Assembly (NCBI GenBank): GCA_024752435.1
Contig: CP103033.1
Coordinates: 744,001-808,000 of the forward strand
Direction: 5' to 3'
Length of the DNA: 64,000 nt
From: Allantophomopsis cytisporea
Taxonomy: Eukaryota; Ascomycota; Leotiomycetes; Phacidiales; Phacidiaceae
Part shown: positions 46,701-58,406 of the stretch, in pieces
Layout: the number at the start of each line of letters is the position of its first letter
Numbering within the stretch: the first letter of the stretch is position 1
Notes under the pieces: generated by a model
What the model saw: the letters and a program-made list of their open reading frames with translations, nothing else
The model's database searches: none
Told to the model about the DNA's origin: nothing
Made by a program: the position numbers and the translations under genes

Positions 46701-49700
46701 TCAAGCCTTTGACATCCAGAGGGGCGATATCGATAACCTCCATTACCCACCTCTTGGCATTAGCATAGAGTTCAGTGAGTGTGGCTCGTCTAAGGCCATA
46801 ATTGTCCGAGAGCTCAATGCTGACCTTCCCACGAACGGATGAGAACGACGACTTCCATTCGTACTCATCGGTCTCAGCCTCAAGACAGCTTGACCACATC
46901 AGAGACAGAAGTTCAAGAAGTGCAAATAATGATGACTTCTGGCAAAGGGCAGATGGCACCTCTCGAATGATTCGATTAGCACAAGCCGTAGCAGCCTTTT
47001 GCACCGCAACAATTCGATGGCAGCATCCACTGAATATCTTTGCAAGCTGTGTTGCGACGTGAGCCGCAGAGAACGATGGGTCGGTGCCAACCAAGACTTT
47101 GCGGAGATAGGTATCCATGACCATATTAGTAATGGTTTCCATTATATGATGCATGTCCCCAGTCCTAATACTGGGCTCAAGGAAGTATAGCAATGCTTTC
47201 GAGCAGTCACCAGATTCAGCTCGTAGTGTTTCCACAAGACACGCTGCTTGTAGGAAAATCGTCTTTCGGTAGCTAAGGCTCCGAATCTCTGCAGACCTAG
47301 TTGGAAGAAGATTGGTAAGTCGCTTCTTCTGCAAGGCTTCATGTTCGGAGGTCATGCCACGTCTAAGAACAGTATTTAGTTCGATATCGCTTTCCTGTTC
47401 TCCACGAGGCTCAGACACCAGTGGCCTTGAGTGCTGTGCCATCATACGTAGCTCCTTGCTGTAAGTTTTGGCTCTATCAGTTGATTCAGAGAACCCATGA
47501 ACAACAAGATTGAACCAGACATCACGAATCATAGCCGCTGTATCATCAGTGATACTAGGGTCTTCAAGCATATCCAGTTTGGCCATTAGTATAGCCAATG
47601 GCTGCAATAACTGTGCAATTTCGGCTGCCGCAAGCTCAACATCCGCAACCTTAGTGTTTTGTCCCTGATGGACATCGCCCTTACTAATAACACTTTCCAA
47701 GATATGCTCCAGGTAGATATCGAAGAACGGAGAATCTTTTGAGATGTTGGAAGACAAATAGTTTCTTGCCTTCATTATCTATAGATATCTGTTAGCTGTT
47801 GTTCTCATCACTTGTGGTACTTTACTTACTGCATCAAGGAGAGGTTCGTTATTGTCAACGATAGCATAGTGACTGATTCTCGCATAGAGCTTTAACACAG
47901 ACCTAAATTCAAGTACACCGCCTGTCAAAGACAACACAGCGGCTTCTGTTATTATGCGAGCATCAACTGATTTGCCGAGTTTATCAACTTGTTGCAACAG
48001 CATTGCTTGTACGAGTGCAGTTATCTTTTCATCTCGACAGTGGGTTGCAATACAACCAATGGCCTGTACAATGTTGCCATAAACAGCTGCAGTTTCTTCA
48101 TCTCCGGTCATCTCAAGAGAGATCGCGCTGCCCGTTGATTGGCGTCCAGCATAGAAATCTACGGCGCTACCGTTCTTTTCTCCGTTTGCAGTGGCAAGGG
48201 ACCTTTCCGCACTCGAAGCTGAGCTCAACACATTGCCAAGGGTATATAAAGTGGTGATCACTGCATCTTGAGAAAGCATCATCAGGACATAGGCGATAGA
48301 TGTTGAAGCAATGGTAACAATAGAGCCACGAGGGCCGCCTTGAACGATGTATCGAGATATAAGTCGATTGACGTTTGAAGCAAAGGTTGGGGTAATCTTT
48401 GCTATCAAGGCCATGCATCTCAACACAACACTAGCCAAGATGTCGTCAGCCATCTGAATTGGATCTGCCATGGTATCTTCCAACCAGGCCATCAATATAT
48501 CAGAGTCCGCGGCGTCTTCGTTCAACAAAGAACAGTTCAAGTACGTTGTAAGGGCGCAAGCCTTGACCGAGAAAGCAATACGCTGCGCCCAGGCCGAGCT
48601 GAGCTTCAGATAGTCAGAGCCGTCCTCTAGCAGTGCGATTTCATAAGTAGCAATTTCAGCCATAATTTCGACACTTTTGGTTTCTGCATCACTCGCTTCA
48701 GCTGCAGTTGGTATTTTCCAATCTTGATTTTCGATGAGAAGATCTAGCACATCTGACTGACGTAGAGCATCAACATCTGCCACAAGTAGAGATGACGATG
48801 CAACAGTAAGCCACATGAAGCTTCGCTGCAACAACATGGCACCAAGCGGTCGGCCGGTGGCAGCGTAATGTCGCATATATCTTTTCCATTCCTTAGCCGC
48901 TCTCTCCTGAGAGTGAGAGTTGCGAAGGACGGAGAATGCGGTCTCAACCCGAACAAGGAATGCTTCTGAAAATATATCTCGGATCCTCTGAATGAGACCC
49001 AAACGATCTGTTGGTGACCAGAAATTTGCAAATGTAGCAGACGCATCTAGGAAACCCAAAATAGAAATAGCGAGTGTTGCCGAGTGAATAGCAGTGTCGA
49101 TCTCGCCATCATGCTCATAATCTTGATCCTGCTTTTGTTCAATCTCGCGGGAGGCACGAGCACAATTGTTTAAGTACGACCATATGTATTCTGTCGAAGA
49201 TTCCTTTAGATGTTCGTGCTGAACTCCAAGTGCCAGGAGAGCGGTTGAGAGACTGTAGCTCAGAGCTTCAATAGGGGATGGTTCGACCTCTCGAAAGAAT
49301 GGCGATGGTACGAATGGTTGCAGATGAGCTTCAACCATATATGGACCGAGTTGTTTTGCAAGTTTCGAGGCGGGTTGTACATCGTGGATCGCTGGTGCTG
49401 CTTTGCATAGGGCCAGAAGTACCTCGAACTCCCTAATGTTCTATTGTACATCTCCACATCAGTGATTTACTTTTTGCAACTCAGAGTTTAAGCAATACCA
49501 TAGGTGAGTGTTTGTTCCATCCCTCCAATCCTTGTTTCTTCTCTTCTCCATTTATGTTGCTGTACAAAGATGTTGGGCATGCTTTACAGAGTCGATCCAG
49601 ATCCGAATGTTGAGTGTTGTTCAGCGACGTTGCAGAAAGAGCTGCGATGCGCTGCAATGCTTTGCGCCGTATGCTATGAGGTGCCCTGAGCAACTCAGTT

Positions 49701-49747
49701 ATTATTATTCGCGAATGCACAAAGAATTATATAACATACGTCTCCAT
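43720..49747 (-). CDS. stt4: Phosphatidylinositol 4-kinase Stt4 (type III alpha)
   Basis: Five exons (49747-49740, 49685-49499, 49428-47830, 47778-44962, 44913-43720) predict 1934 residues, matching the family. The N-terminus METAPHSIRRKALQRIAALS aligns in character with yeast Stt4. A long alpha-helical-solenoid region follows (for example EAGDCSKALLYF-like and LRRGMTSE blocks), then the lipid-kinase-unique YWAPVNPITAI region and the catalytic domain. The latter contains YLPSNPDGVVIGIDRKSGKPL, KVGDDCRQDVLALQ, FPYRVTATAPGCGVIDVLPNS, the catalytic DRHNGNIM, the metal-binding HIDFGFCFD, and the conserved end TNGIPY. Stt4 makes PI4P at the plasma membrane for polarity, cell-wall integrity and PI(4,5)P2 supply. 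The 8-nt first coding exon and exon 2/3 junction are the least certain parts. It shares a 303-bp region with pre7. Confidence 0.95.
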
Positions 49748-50050
49748 TTTGCGACCTCAACTTGGCGTTGGAACTTCTTGCGAATTATTCTATGAAAGGT
49801 GTTGTTCTACAACTTCCCCCCGGAATGACGACGAATTCGTGATCCCTGCCTAACGACTAAGTACAACGACTAAGCTAGGCTGTCCAGGCTGCACATTGAC
49901 GCGAGGCGACGGGAAGCTCCAGCTACATACCTTACTTACAATCATACAATTCACGACAACAACATATCAACATAATTCGGCTCCGTACTCATCTACTCCG
50001 TCGAATCATCAACAATACCTCACATACACATCTCAGATACACCTCTCAAA
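49748..50050. promoter_or_regulatory. Divergent promoter region stt4 / pre7
   Basis: 303 bp between the start codons must hold both promoters. C/A-rich leader sequence precedes pre7 (about 49920-50050). I do not see a perfect Rpn4-type proteasome element. Confidence 0.5.
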
Positions 50051-50892
50051 ATGGCAATGTTCAGCCAAAATCCGATCATGAACGGTCCAAATTACTCGTT
50101 CAACCAAGCTCCAACAGCTGCTTCCGGCGGCAACAAGCAACATGGTTTCTACCCGTAAGTTCAGTTTCTCTGGTCACACATGTGTCAGACTGACTTTGTG
50201 GTAGATACACAGACAACGGTGGATCTACACTCGCAATCTCAGGCTCCGACTTTGCGATCCTTGCGGGTGATACTCGTTCGACATCCGGTTACAACATCAA
50301 CACCCGTTACAGTCCTAAGGTCTTTAAGATCGGAGGTACCACATCTTCTCAAGATGATGCTAACCTCGTACTGTCAGTCGTCGGGTTTGCTGCTGATGGA
50401 GAGGCTTTGAAGGAGAGGTTGGATGCTATCGTCAAGATGTATCGCTATCAACACGGCAAGCCGATGAGCGTCAAGGCCTGTGCACAACGATTATCAACCA
50501 TTCTCTATGGCAAGCGATTCTTCCCATATTACGTTCATGCGATCTTAGGCGGTCTCGATGAGGAAGGTAAGGGTGCATTATACTCCTATGATCCAGTTGG
50601 AAGTTACGAGCGTGAGCAATGCAGAGCTGCTGGGGCTGCTGCAAGCTTGATCATGCCTTTCCTTGACAACCAGGTCAACTTCAAGAACCAGTATATGCCA
50701 GGAAGCGGTGTAGGACACGAGCTTCAGGAGAGGGAGAAGCTTCCATTACCCAGAAACGAGGTGGAGGATCTGGTTAAGGATGCATTTGATAGCGCGGTCG
50801 AGAGACATATTGAGGTTGGTGATGGATTACAGATGATGGTCATCACAGCGAACGGAATTGAGGAGATCTACAAGCCTTTGAAGAGGGACTAA
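50051..50892 (+). CDS. pre7: 20S proteasome subunit beta-6 (Pre7/PSMB1)
   Basis: Two exons (50051-50154, 50205-50892) predict 263 residues. An N-terminal propeptide-like region rich in Asn, Ala and Gly leads to the Ntn-hydrolase core: GSTLAISGSDFAILAGDTRST, YSPKVFKIGG, VVGFAADGEALKERLDAIVKMY, LSTILYGKRFFPYYVHAILGG, YDPVGSYERE and VKDAFDSAVERHIEVGDGLQM. It lacks the catalytic N-terminal Thr that beta-1, -2 and -5 have, as expected for the structural beta-6. It forms part of the outer beta ring interface in the proteasome core. It shares its promoter region with stt4. Confidence 0.95.
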
Positions 50893-51305
50893 ATATTCAG
50901 TATGGTCAAGGGCCGATATACTACTATCCTCCTGGCTTTTTAGCGTTAAGATAGACACTTGATGACAGGCTGGAGTTAATGGATTTATATGCGCTACGAA
51001 CCTCTCTGGTTGATTTATAGATCCAAAAGTGAGCATACGTCGCTGGAAGCCTTATTTTTTGTTTGGTTTTGCTGCACAGTCACAGCTGCCTGAAAGGTCG
51101 CATGTGTCTTTGTAAATTGAGCGGAAGCTTGAATGAACAGGTTTTCTCATATTCTAGCAGCTTTTTGGAAAAGTTAAACCCTCATGTCCAGATGCTGCAC
51201 TCAGCTTTTCACAGCTCTTCAAACCGTTCATCAATTCAAAACTGATATCTAGAAATCTATTTCACAAACGCACTTACATACTGACATTGATGTTAAACAA
51301 ACACA
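50893..51305. other. Intergenic region pre7 / uncharacterised gene
   Basis: About 410 bp of A/T-rich sequence; presumably the pre7 terminator and promoter of the next gene. Nothing else is seen. Confidence 0.45.
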
Positions 51306-52378
51306 ATGACTCGATCAGGAAGTCACCCAACTGATAACACAGGACCAACAAATAAACAAGAAGCTCAAATCAGTGCGTAAACAGCTTTTTGTTCAATCTC
51401 TCCGCTGACTCTTTAGGCACCCAATACTCGCCAAACAAAATCACGACCACTTCTCACGATGAACCACTACCTAGGAAACCCTCAACAGCTGGTATCCTCG
51501 CCATAGAACCTGACCCGGCATATCAATACGACAGTAATGAAGCCTCTCCAGATGTCCGAACGATCATAGACCTCTCTGCACTTGACAAATCTGGCGCTTC
51601 CACCCCAACCAATCTAACCAAGAGCATTGATTACGACCTACGACCATTGCCTCTCACATACGACTCTATTGTTTCTTTCCGCAAATTCCTTATCAGCCCA
51701 GAATGCATGTCTCCTCACCCGCCTCTTTTCCGCAACCACGTGAAGGACTACACCCTACTATACTTTTCACAATCTAAAACTCGACTGATCTATCTCATCC
51801 GCTCGAATCACGTGTCGTATCCCACGGAGGACATCCTCACATACAAGTGGTCTGCGACCGTGTTCAGTTGGCCAGATGAAGAGGACGAGTATGCGACTCA
51901 CAAAGAGAAAGTGGAGTACAAAGTAGATGGCAAACTGTTGTGTGAAGTGCGCGGCCGCTTTGAGAGGGAAAGGATTCGAAACAGGCTCATTGAGTGGGAA
52001 GAGCTCATTACGCAGATCTTGAAGAAGCTTAAGGGCGTGGAAAAGATTGCGATGGAGTATAAAAATATGGAACAAAATATTAAGACGAGGAGGGCAAAGA
52101 TGACTGATGAAACACTTACAATAGCGGAGCAGAAAGAGGTCAGTCATCTGGGTGAAGAGCAACTTAGGAAGACAAATGTGGCCTTGATTCAGGAGCGCAA
52201 GACTGAGACCGCTTTGTCCAAAAGTGTTGCAAGTGATGAGAAGAGCGGGGTGGTTGAGATGGGAAAAGTGAAATCAGTTTCAAAGTTCAATTTCAAGGAA
52301 AATATTTTCGAGAGGAACCGTCCAGTTTTGCGGCCTCGAAGTTCACAAGGGGGAAGCTCTTCGGAATTTGAAGTTTAG
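51306..52378 (+). CDS. Uncharacterised protein with C-terminal coiled coil
   Basis: Two exons (51306-51372, 51417-52378) predict 342 residues; the donor is GTGCGTAA and the acceptor TTTAG. The N-terminal 90 residues are Thr/Ser/Pro-rich and look disordered. A folded segment follows (LPLTYDSIVSFRKFLISPE, RNHVKDYTLLYFSQSKTRLIYLI, LTYKWSATVFSWPDEEDEY). After that comes a long charged helix (RERIRNRLIEWEELITQILKK and on to about residue 290) and a basic C-terminal tail. I do not recognise a family. Continuous frame, coherent splice and compositional zoning argue that it is a real gene. Confidence 0.72.
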
Positions 52379-52559
52379 ACTTTAAGAGGATTATGGTAGG
52401 GCCATACATCACAAGCAATCAAGGCTGATTCATCTTACAAAAGCCGATACAAGGAATGTTCTGTATCTCTAAAAACAGTCTTGTTCATATTCGCAAGTGA
52501 ATACGCTGTTGTAAAGTATACATGGAACGTTTCCTTGACTGATTGTCAAAATACAGACT

Positions 52560-53716
52560 TCAAACCATCTTCAGGCCACTTGCTTTCTGTTTCGCAATAG
52601 CCTCTTCATCGATCAGCACTACGCCTTTCCCTGCCATCTTTCCACTGTGCACCAAATCCAGCATTTTAGGGATCTCTTTGAGACCCCGAAAGGGGTTTGT
52701 TTTAACCTTGATATCATGCTTTGCCACAAAATCTAGCATTTTCTGCATCTCGCCCTTCGAAGCCATCACAGAGCCTTTGATCCTGACATCTCTAAATATA
52801 ATATCCTGGAAAGGGATGATAACCTCATCCGGTTGCGCTATCTGCACCATAGTAGCATGTCTCTTGGTAACTGCAGCACTCAATGCAGCTGCGCTAGGCG
52901 CATCGCTGACGACAAGAGTTGAATCGGCGCCCGATTGTCCTGTGATCTTCTGCACTTCCTTTGCAGCCTCCTCTTTACCCTTCCTCGCATCCACGACATG
53001 GTCTGCACCACAATCTCTCGCAAGTCCAAGTGCCTCATCACGCGCATCGATTCCAATAACCTTTAAACCCAGCGCCTTGGCAAATTGAATGCCCAAGTGC
53101 CCTAAGCCACCGCCAGCACCTACGATAGCAAGCCACTGACCTTCTTCCACACCCGCAGTTGTAATGCCTCCCCACATAGTTGCCCCAGCACAAGCAAGTG
53201 GCGCGGCCGACTGGAAAGACAGATTCTCAGGGAGGTGACAGGCTTCTCTCGCATCAATTACCTCATACTCCGCAAACGCACCATCTTTCGCAATCCCCAA
53301 ACCGCCCAAGTTACCCTGTGGGCAGCGATGCTGCTGAGTCTCTGGGCCATTGCAATATTCACAGGTACGGCATCGTCCGTATGTGAGACTGCACAGGACG
53401 CGGTTGCCAATATGGAAGTCCGTTACCCCTGATCCCAGTGCTACTACAGTGCCAGCGCCTTCATGTGAGGCTGTGAATGGTAGAGACTGTCCGAATTGGC
53501 CGTGAACCACCATGCTGTCAGTGTGACAGAGTGATCCTACAGCTACTTTGACTAGCATTTCCCAGCTTTTGAGGGTTTTTGGAGTAGGGATCTCGTGGAT
53601 TTTATATGGCTTGTCAAACTAGGAATTGTCAGTTGAAAGGATTTTGATGTTGGGAAGATGTTTACCTCGACGATCTGGCAAGCCAGCATTTTTTCTGGGA
53701 TTCCGTCGATGCCCAT
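52560..53716 (-). CDS. Zinc-dependent alcohol dehydrogenase (medium-chain, yeast ADH-like)
   Basis: Two exons (53716-53666, 53618-52560) predict 369 residues. Catalytic zinc ligands are Cys48 (GSLCHTD), the His-Glu pair His69-Glu70 (ASHEGAG) and the Cys in PLACAGATMWGG. Structural zinc cysteines lie in the RCRTCEYC cluster (100, 103, 106) and Cys116, with a gap between the third and fourth longer than usual. The Rossmann motif is AIVGAGGGLGHLGIQ, followed by an acidic strand end VIGIDARDEALG, which favours NAD. Family members interconvert alcohols and aldehydes; the substrate is unknown. No targeting signal is seen, so it is probably cytosolic. Confidence 0.92.
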
Positions 53717-54942
53717 GTTGATAGTTGTAGTGATTCTGATATTCTTGCTGGGATGATAGAGAGTCTTTGGCAGATAGTACCGATTAAGATTTTAAGCAAG
53801 ATGAGGGAATGAGGCAGATTATATGTTTAGAGCCAAAGTAAAGTCTGTCCCAGAGCTTCCTTGCTTCTTACATTAAGATGTATTAAATATCTCCTGACCA
53901 TTTCCTAACATCCGGAAGCCTATGACATCCCCGACCCCGTTACACCATCGGAGAGAATTCCGCGGGATAACGCCGATATTCAACCCTCTCTTGAGTCGTA
54001 CCTCCTCACAAACTTGAGTTTCAGTGGGCTTATTTCTTGCATTATGACTCATGTTTTCTGCAGAATTTCGGCGATATGTTACTGTTTTATTGCACATACG
54101 TTCTTGCAAAGTTATCTCCGAAGTATCAACTCAACTCAACTCTAGGCGTCCACTTACACAGGATCAGGATACGATATCTGTATGTTCTCTTTTACGTCAT
54201 ACTTACTCTACCCCACATCCCTGTTTGAGGTCAAAGAAAAATCCAAATGTTGATATAGACTACTAGACTTGTCTGTATTTTCTACCATGGAACACTTCAC
54301 AATGATTGTATGACTCTTGATAATTCTCTGGCGCTGGATGAATCTATAATTCTGCACTACTTCATGGCTCATCATTATTCTACTACCCCGACGGTATTTA
54401 TTTATTATTTAGACTACTACAGAGCTCTGCATAACTCTTTAGCTCTGAAAAATTATATCTTAAAACTCTATTATAGTTCTGCACCACTACAATCTAAGAA
54501 TAACCACACGGCTGCATTCGATGAGTACGTTATCCATTTGATAATTATCTTACAAGTAGGATCCGTAACTCGTACATCAGACGTCATATTTATATATACC
54601 TACAGTCTTCAGTATAAAGGTGTGTAAATCTCATTGCCCGCCTCAAGTTTGTGTTCTAAATGGAAGATCTCCCGGTGACTTGCTTCACATGAATTGATAT
54701 TCAGGCGTCAACACATGTTTCAGGCTGCTACTCAAATTCGGCTAGCGCTGGGTGCATCCACCCGTCCCGATTGTCGCTCTAACCAACAAACATTTCAAGT
54801 TCTCCATCTGTGTAACTTTCTAGACTCTGTTCATACTCTCCGCGCTACGATTTTGTGATCGGAAAGACTCCAAATTCGCTTTCCTTTATTTCCCTCCAAA
54901 TACCAGATAGATTTCTCTTCAAGCCAATTTTCTATCGCAAAT
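53717..54942. other. Divergent intergenic region ADH / hcr1
   Basis: About 1.2 kb. The part at about 54240-54620 is strongly A/T-rich and TpA-rich with many CTAC/CTCTG fragments and no clear gene. It could be RIP-altered transposon debris, which cannot be confirmed by eye. The rest is presumably promoter and leader sequence. Confidence 0.4.
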
Positions 54943-56097
54943 ATGGCACCCAAGTGGGGTAAGTTGGCCTTGCGGTTATTTTCTTAGAGTCGCGGCGACC
55001 CGCTCACATTCACATGTGTTCACTGGGCGCAACACTTTCTGCGGTATGAGAGTGAAGGGGTTTTGAAAGGACATGCCAAGGGTGTTGTGCCATAGGGTTA
55101 CTGTGGCTTCCCATCCCCCTTCATCGTGCAGTAAATTATGCAGCTTGGGATTTTTATGGCGGGGGCTGACCGCTTTCAATCAAACAGATGACGAAGACGA
55201 GGATAGCTCCCCATCCTCTCCACCAGCAGGAAGAAGAAGCAAGTTCGATGATGAAGAGGGAGAGGATGATGACGTATGTCTAGACCATGTCACTTCGGTT
55301 CATATCCGCAGTAACTGATGTGTGTCTAGCTTTTGGATTCCTGGGATGCCGCTGAAGATTCCGAAGTCGAACGCGAGAAGGCTAAGGTAGCTGCTGAGAA
55401 GAAAGCAAAGGCGGATGCAGAGGCTGCTGCCAATAAGAAGAGCAAGGCTCAGCGCATTGCCGAGAAGGAGGCTGAGAAGGCACGACGAAGAGCCGAGGAG
55501 GGATCCGACGACGAGAGCGAGGAAGATGAGGCTTCAAAAAGAGAGCGTCTGCGCAGAACTGAGCAAGAGGCTGACCTTGCCCACGCCGAGGACCTTTTTG
55601 GTAGTGTAGGTATCAGCAATAACCGCAAGGCTACGACTGCTGCCAATGCTGTTGTCATCGATGCCAAAGACCCAACTGCCACCGTCGACTTGGCTTCCCT
55701 CCCGTTGTTCGATCCTAAAACTAAGCTTCAGTTCGAGAAGTTGAGAGAGACCCTTGTCCCCCTTCTTGTATCCAACACCAAGAAGGCACACTACACTTTG
55801 TTCCTTCAGGAGTTCACCAAGCAGTTGTGCAAGGACCTCCCAAGTGACCAGATCAAGAAGATCTCCAGCTCCTTGACTGCTCTCAGCAACGAGAAGATGA
55901 AGGAGGAGAAGGCTGCCGAGAAAGGTGGTAAGAAGAGCAAGGCTGCTAAGACCAAGGTTGCTCTTGTCGCAAGCAGAGACACCACCACTCGCGCCGACAC
56001 CAACGCTTATGATGATGACTTTGGAGAGTAAGTTTATATAAGATCACATTGTGAATGTGATAAATGCTGACAGGAGAACAGTGATGACTTTATGTGA
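54943..56097 (+). CDS. hcr1: Translation initiation factor eIF3 subunit j (Hcr1)
   Basis: Four exons (54943-54958, 55188-55273, 55330-56027, 56082-56097) predict 271 residues. MAPKWG starts the protein in a 16-nt exon, followed after a 229-nt intron by an acidic stretch (DDEDEDSS), SKFDDEEGED and the family-specific LLDSWDAAED, homologous to the eIF3b-binding segment. A long Lys/Glu/Ala helix follows, then the globular core (DLASLPLFDPKTKLQFEKLRE, HYTLFLQEFTKQLCKDL, IKKISSSLTALSNEKM), and a basic tail ending DDDFM. eIF3j promotes 43S assembly and recycling with Rli1. First and last exons are both 16 nt, so ordinary ORF calls miss both ends. Confidence 0.93.
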
Positions 56098-56580
56098 AAT
56101 GCCTATTAGTCAATTTGCGCGTTCGCTCTCCTCCCAGCAATCCTTCATCGACGTCCTGCCACGCATCCACCGATCCAATATGCACGAGCTGCTCCATTGC
56201 CTCCTGTCAGCTGTATACTCTTAATAGAAGCACTGGACAAGATCGTGAGGATAGCAGCACCGCCTGAGGTGCATGTCGTCGAGCCGGAGTAGAGGTGGAT
56301 GAGCGACCAGTTATAGTGGACATATGCGGGCTCCTTCTTGTCTTATGAGCGTTCGCATTAGATGATGTTGATACTCTTCAATACTTGCTCTGCATGCGTT
56401 GTGGTTTATAGAGATACAATGAAAACACGTTTGCCTTCTCTCGTACACCATCTACATGCATCGAGACTTCTCCCTATTTTGCAGGTCACAAATTCAAGTC
56501 CATTTGTTCCACAGAGGCTCTAACATTCCAATATATCTAGTGTCTAACTGCACCTCCACCATCCTATCTATCTACACAGT
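56098..56580. other. Convergent intergenic region
   Basis: About 480 bp between hcr1 and the thioesterase-like gene, presumably 3' untranslated regions. Nothing else is recognised. Confidence 0.45.
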
Positions 56581-57661
56581 CTAGATCTTACTCCCACCCT
56601 CAACTCTCCTTGCCCCTGTATTCCGCTCGACTCCAAGCACAAAACAAACATGGTGACTAAGTGCAACCAACTCGCCTTCCACATCCAACACCACAATCTC
56701 CAAGTCCATCCTCCCCTCGCGAATTTGCTTCGCCCTCGCCCTCACAAACAACCACTCCACGCCCTCCTCCGGCAACGCCTTCTTGACTTCCAAATTCAAC
56801 AACAGCGTCGGATACCAATACTTCGCCTTGTTCTTCTTCCTTTCCCCAACCACATCACCCTTCCCCCTTCCCTCCCCCTCAGCACCACTCCCATCGCCAA
56901 CCCGATACATCTCGTCGTCCATCCACCGCTCAACAAGCATCGGAAAAGTATCAACCACATACCCCAAACTCTCTGCCTTCCACCGGCCACCATCCGCCCA
57001 CCGAATCCACTCATCCACAAAACTCATCTCGACCCCGTCGCTCGCGCGCTCCCGCGGCACGAAGAACTCCGTCGCCGTCTGCGCCCGCCGGAACCCGTCG
57101 TGCGGCATCCGCGCTTTGCCCCAGTGCGCATCGGCATTGGTTGCGAGCGCGTGGTGGTCCACGGGCGGTGGCGCCGGGTGCAGCGCGAAGTGCGTGGGCA
57201 GCGTGAGGCCCCGCTCGAGGGATAGGTTCGTGTGCGTGATGTAGCCCACGACCTCGGTGCGCGAGTCCTGCGTCAGCGTGACGTGGATGATGCTTGTTTG
57301 GCGGCCCAGTTTGGTGTCGCTCACTGTGAATGTTGCGGGGCCGGTCTGGGTGCGGCGGAGGAAGTCCAGGTGCAGGGAGAGGGTGTGTGGTTGGGATTGC
57401 GTCGATAGCGTGCTGCTGAAGTGGAGGGTTGCTGTGCGGAGGAAGCACGCTGTTATGAAGCCGCCGTGTGGGACTGGGTTGTGTCAGTTTTTGGTCGGTG
57501 GGGAGGGTTGGGGAGGTGGAAGGCATTGAGTGGGAGTGGTGTAGGGCGAGAGGGATTGAATTACCATTTCCTATGCACCAGTCTGAGGGGAAGTCGGCGC
57601 TGTAGGTGTGACTTGATAGAGGTGTTATGGCCGTTGCTTCATCGAAGGATTTGCGTGCCAT
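56581..57661 (-). CDS. Thioesterase-like (hotdog, acyl-CoA thioesterase 3 type) protein
   Basis: Two exons (57661-57565, 57473-56581) predict 329 residues; the junction restores WCIGNVPHGGFITACFL. The N-terminal hotdog has the family's HGGF turn after the strand, SLHLDFLRRTQTGPATF, and the second strand set QTSIIHVTLTQ. The C-terminal hotdog carries VEMSFVDEWIRW, YWYPTLLLNLEVKKALPEEGVEWL and LDVEGELVALSHHVCFVL. Such tandem-hotdog thioesterase-like proteins are common in ascomycetes and are thought to hydrolyse acyl-CoA. No peroxisomal C-terminal tripeptide is present (ends GSKI). The segment at 56860-57230 is unusually GC-rich for the window. Specificity is unknown. Confidence 0.82.
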
Positions 57662-58136
57662 GATGAGGCTGACGATGGTCTTGATGCGGGGTGGATGAGA
57701 ATGAACAGGGGATATTTTATGCAGACGTATACTTGATGATCAAGAAACGTTATAAGCTGTATGACACAAACAAACAGAACATGAGACTGCGGATATAATA
57801 GGTGTATATCTAAGTAAATTGCGATGTGATGTTGTCTTCTTTCGCTGGATACTTGCTCAATGGTAGATAGCATTTCCCCAGATTCTCATGCCAATGCTCG
57901 TCATGGCTCGTTAAGCTGTGCCTCGGCTCCTGGTCCCCTCATCCCCCTCGTTACTTGTCTACGTGCCGCTGTGCATATGTACGGTTCGGCATTGTTGTTT
58001 TTTTTTTCCGTTTTTTTTTTTAACGGAGAAGAGAAATCTCGCTCGGTCTGGACCCTGGACCCTGATTAGTGAGCTCTTTGCTCTGCGCATTAAAATAGAG
58101 TAGATTTGCTACGTCTTAGGATGTTGAGTGCCGGTC

Positions 58137-58168
58137 GGAAGGGAAGGGAAGGGAAGGGAAGGGAAGGG
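58137..58168. repeat. GGGAA pentanucleotide repeat
   Basis: About six perfect tandem GGGAA units, purine-only on the plus strand. Confidence 0.95.
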
Positions 58169-58371
58169 TACAGTTTCTTGAGTTGATGGCGGATGGCTGG
58201 TTGTGGTAGATATGTAATACTATGAATGAAAATAGTTAATTCCTCTTATAAGTGAGTAATGGTCTACTGATCAAGTTTGTAGGGGAAATGTTTCAATAAC
58301 TTGTCGTTCTCATTCAATACTTGTAAACCGTATCATTGAAGTTTTGAATTTGTAACTACACTCCTGAATCA

Positions 58372-58406
58372 CCTGAAGTACCTGAAGTACCTGAAGTACC
58401 TAAAGT
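58372..58406. repeat. CTGAAGTAC nonamer repeat
   Basis: Three perfect copies of a 9-bp unit and a degenerate fourth. Confidence 0.9.

Noticed and set aside
54310..54627. Plus-strand 105-codon frame
   Set aside because: It falls in the TpA-rich stretch and has the composition of A/T-rich noise.
56650..57244. Plus-strand frames of 150-190 codons
   Set aside because: They are antisense to the GC-rich thioesterase-like exon; His/Pro/Arg composition is a shadow effect.
22281..57661. Secondary-metabolite cluster formed by the FAD monooxygenase, alcohol dehydrogenase and thioesterase-like gene
   Set aside because: They are separated by tens of kilobases of housekeeping genes, and no PKS, NRPS, terpene synthase, transporter or intact pathway regulator is present.
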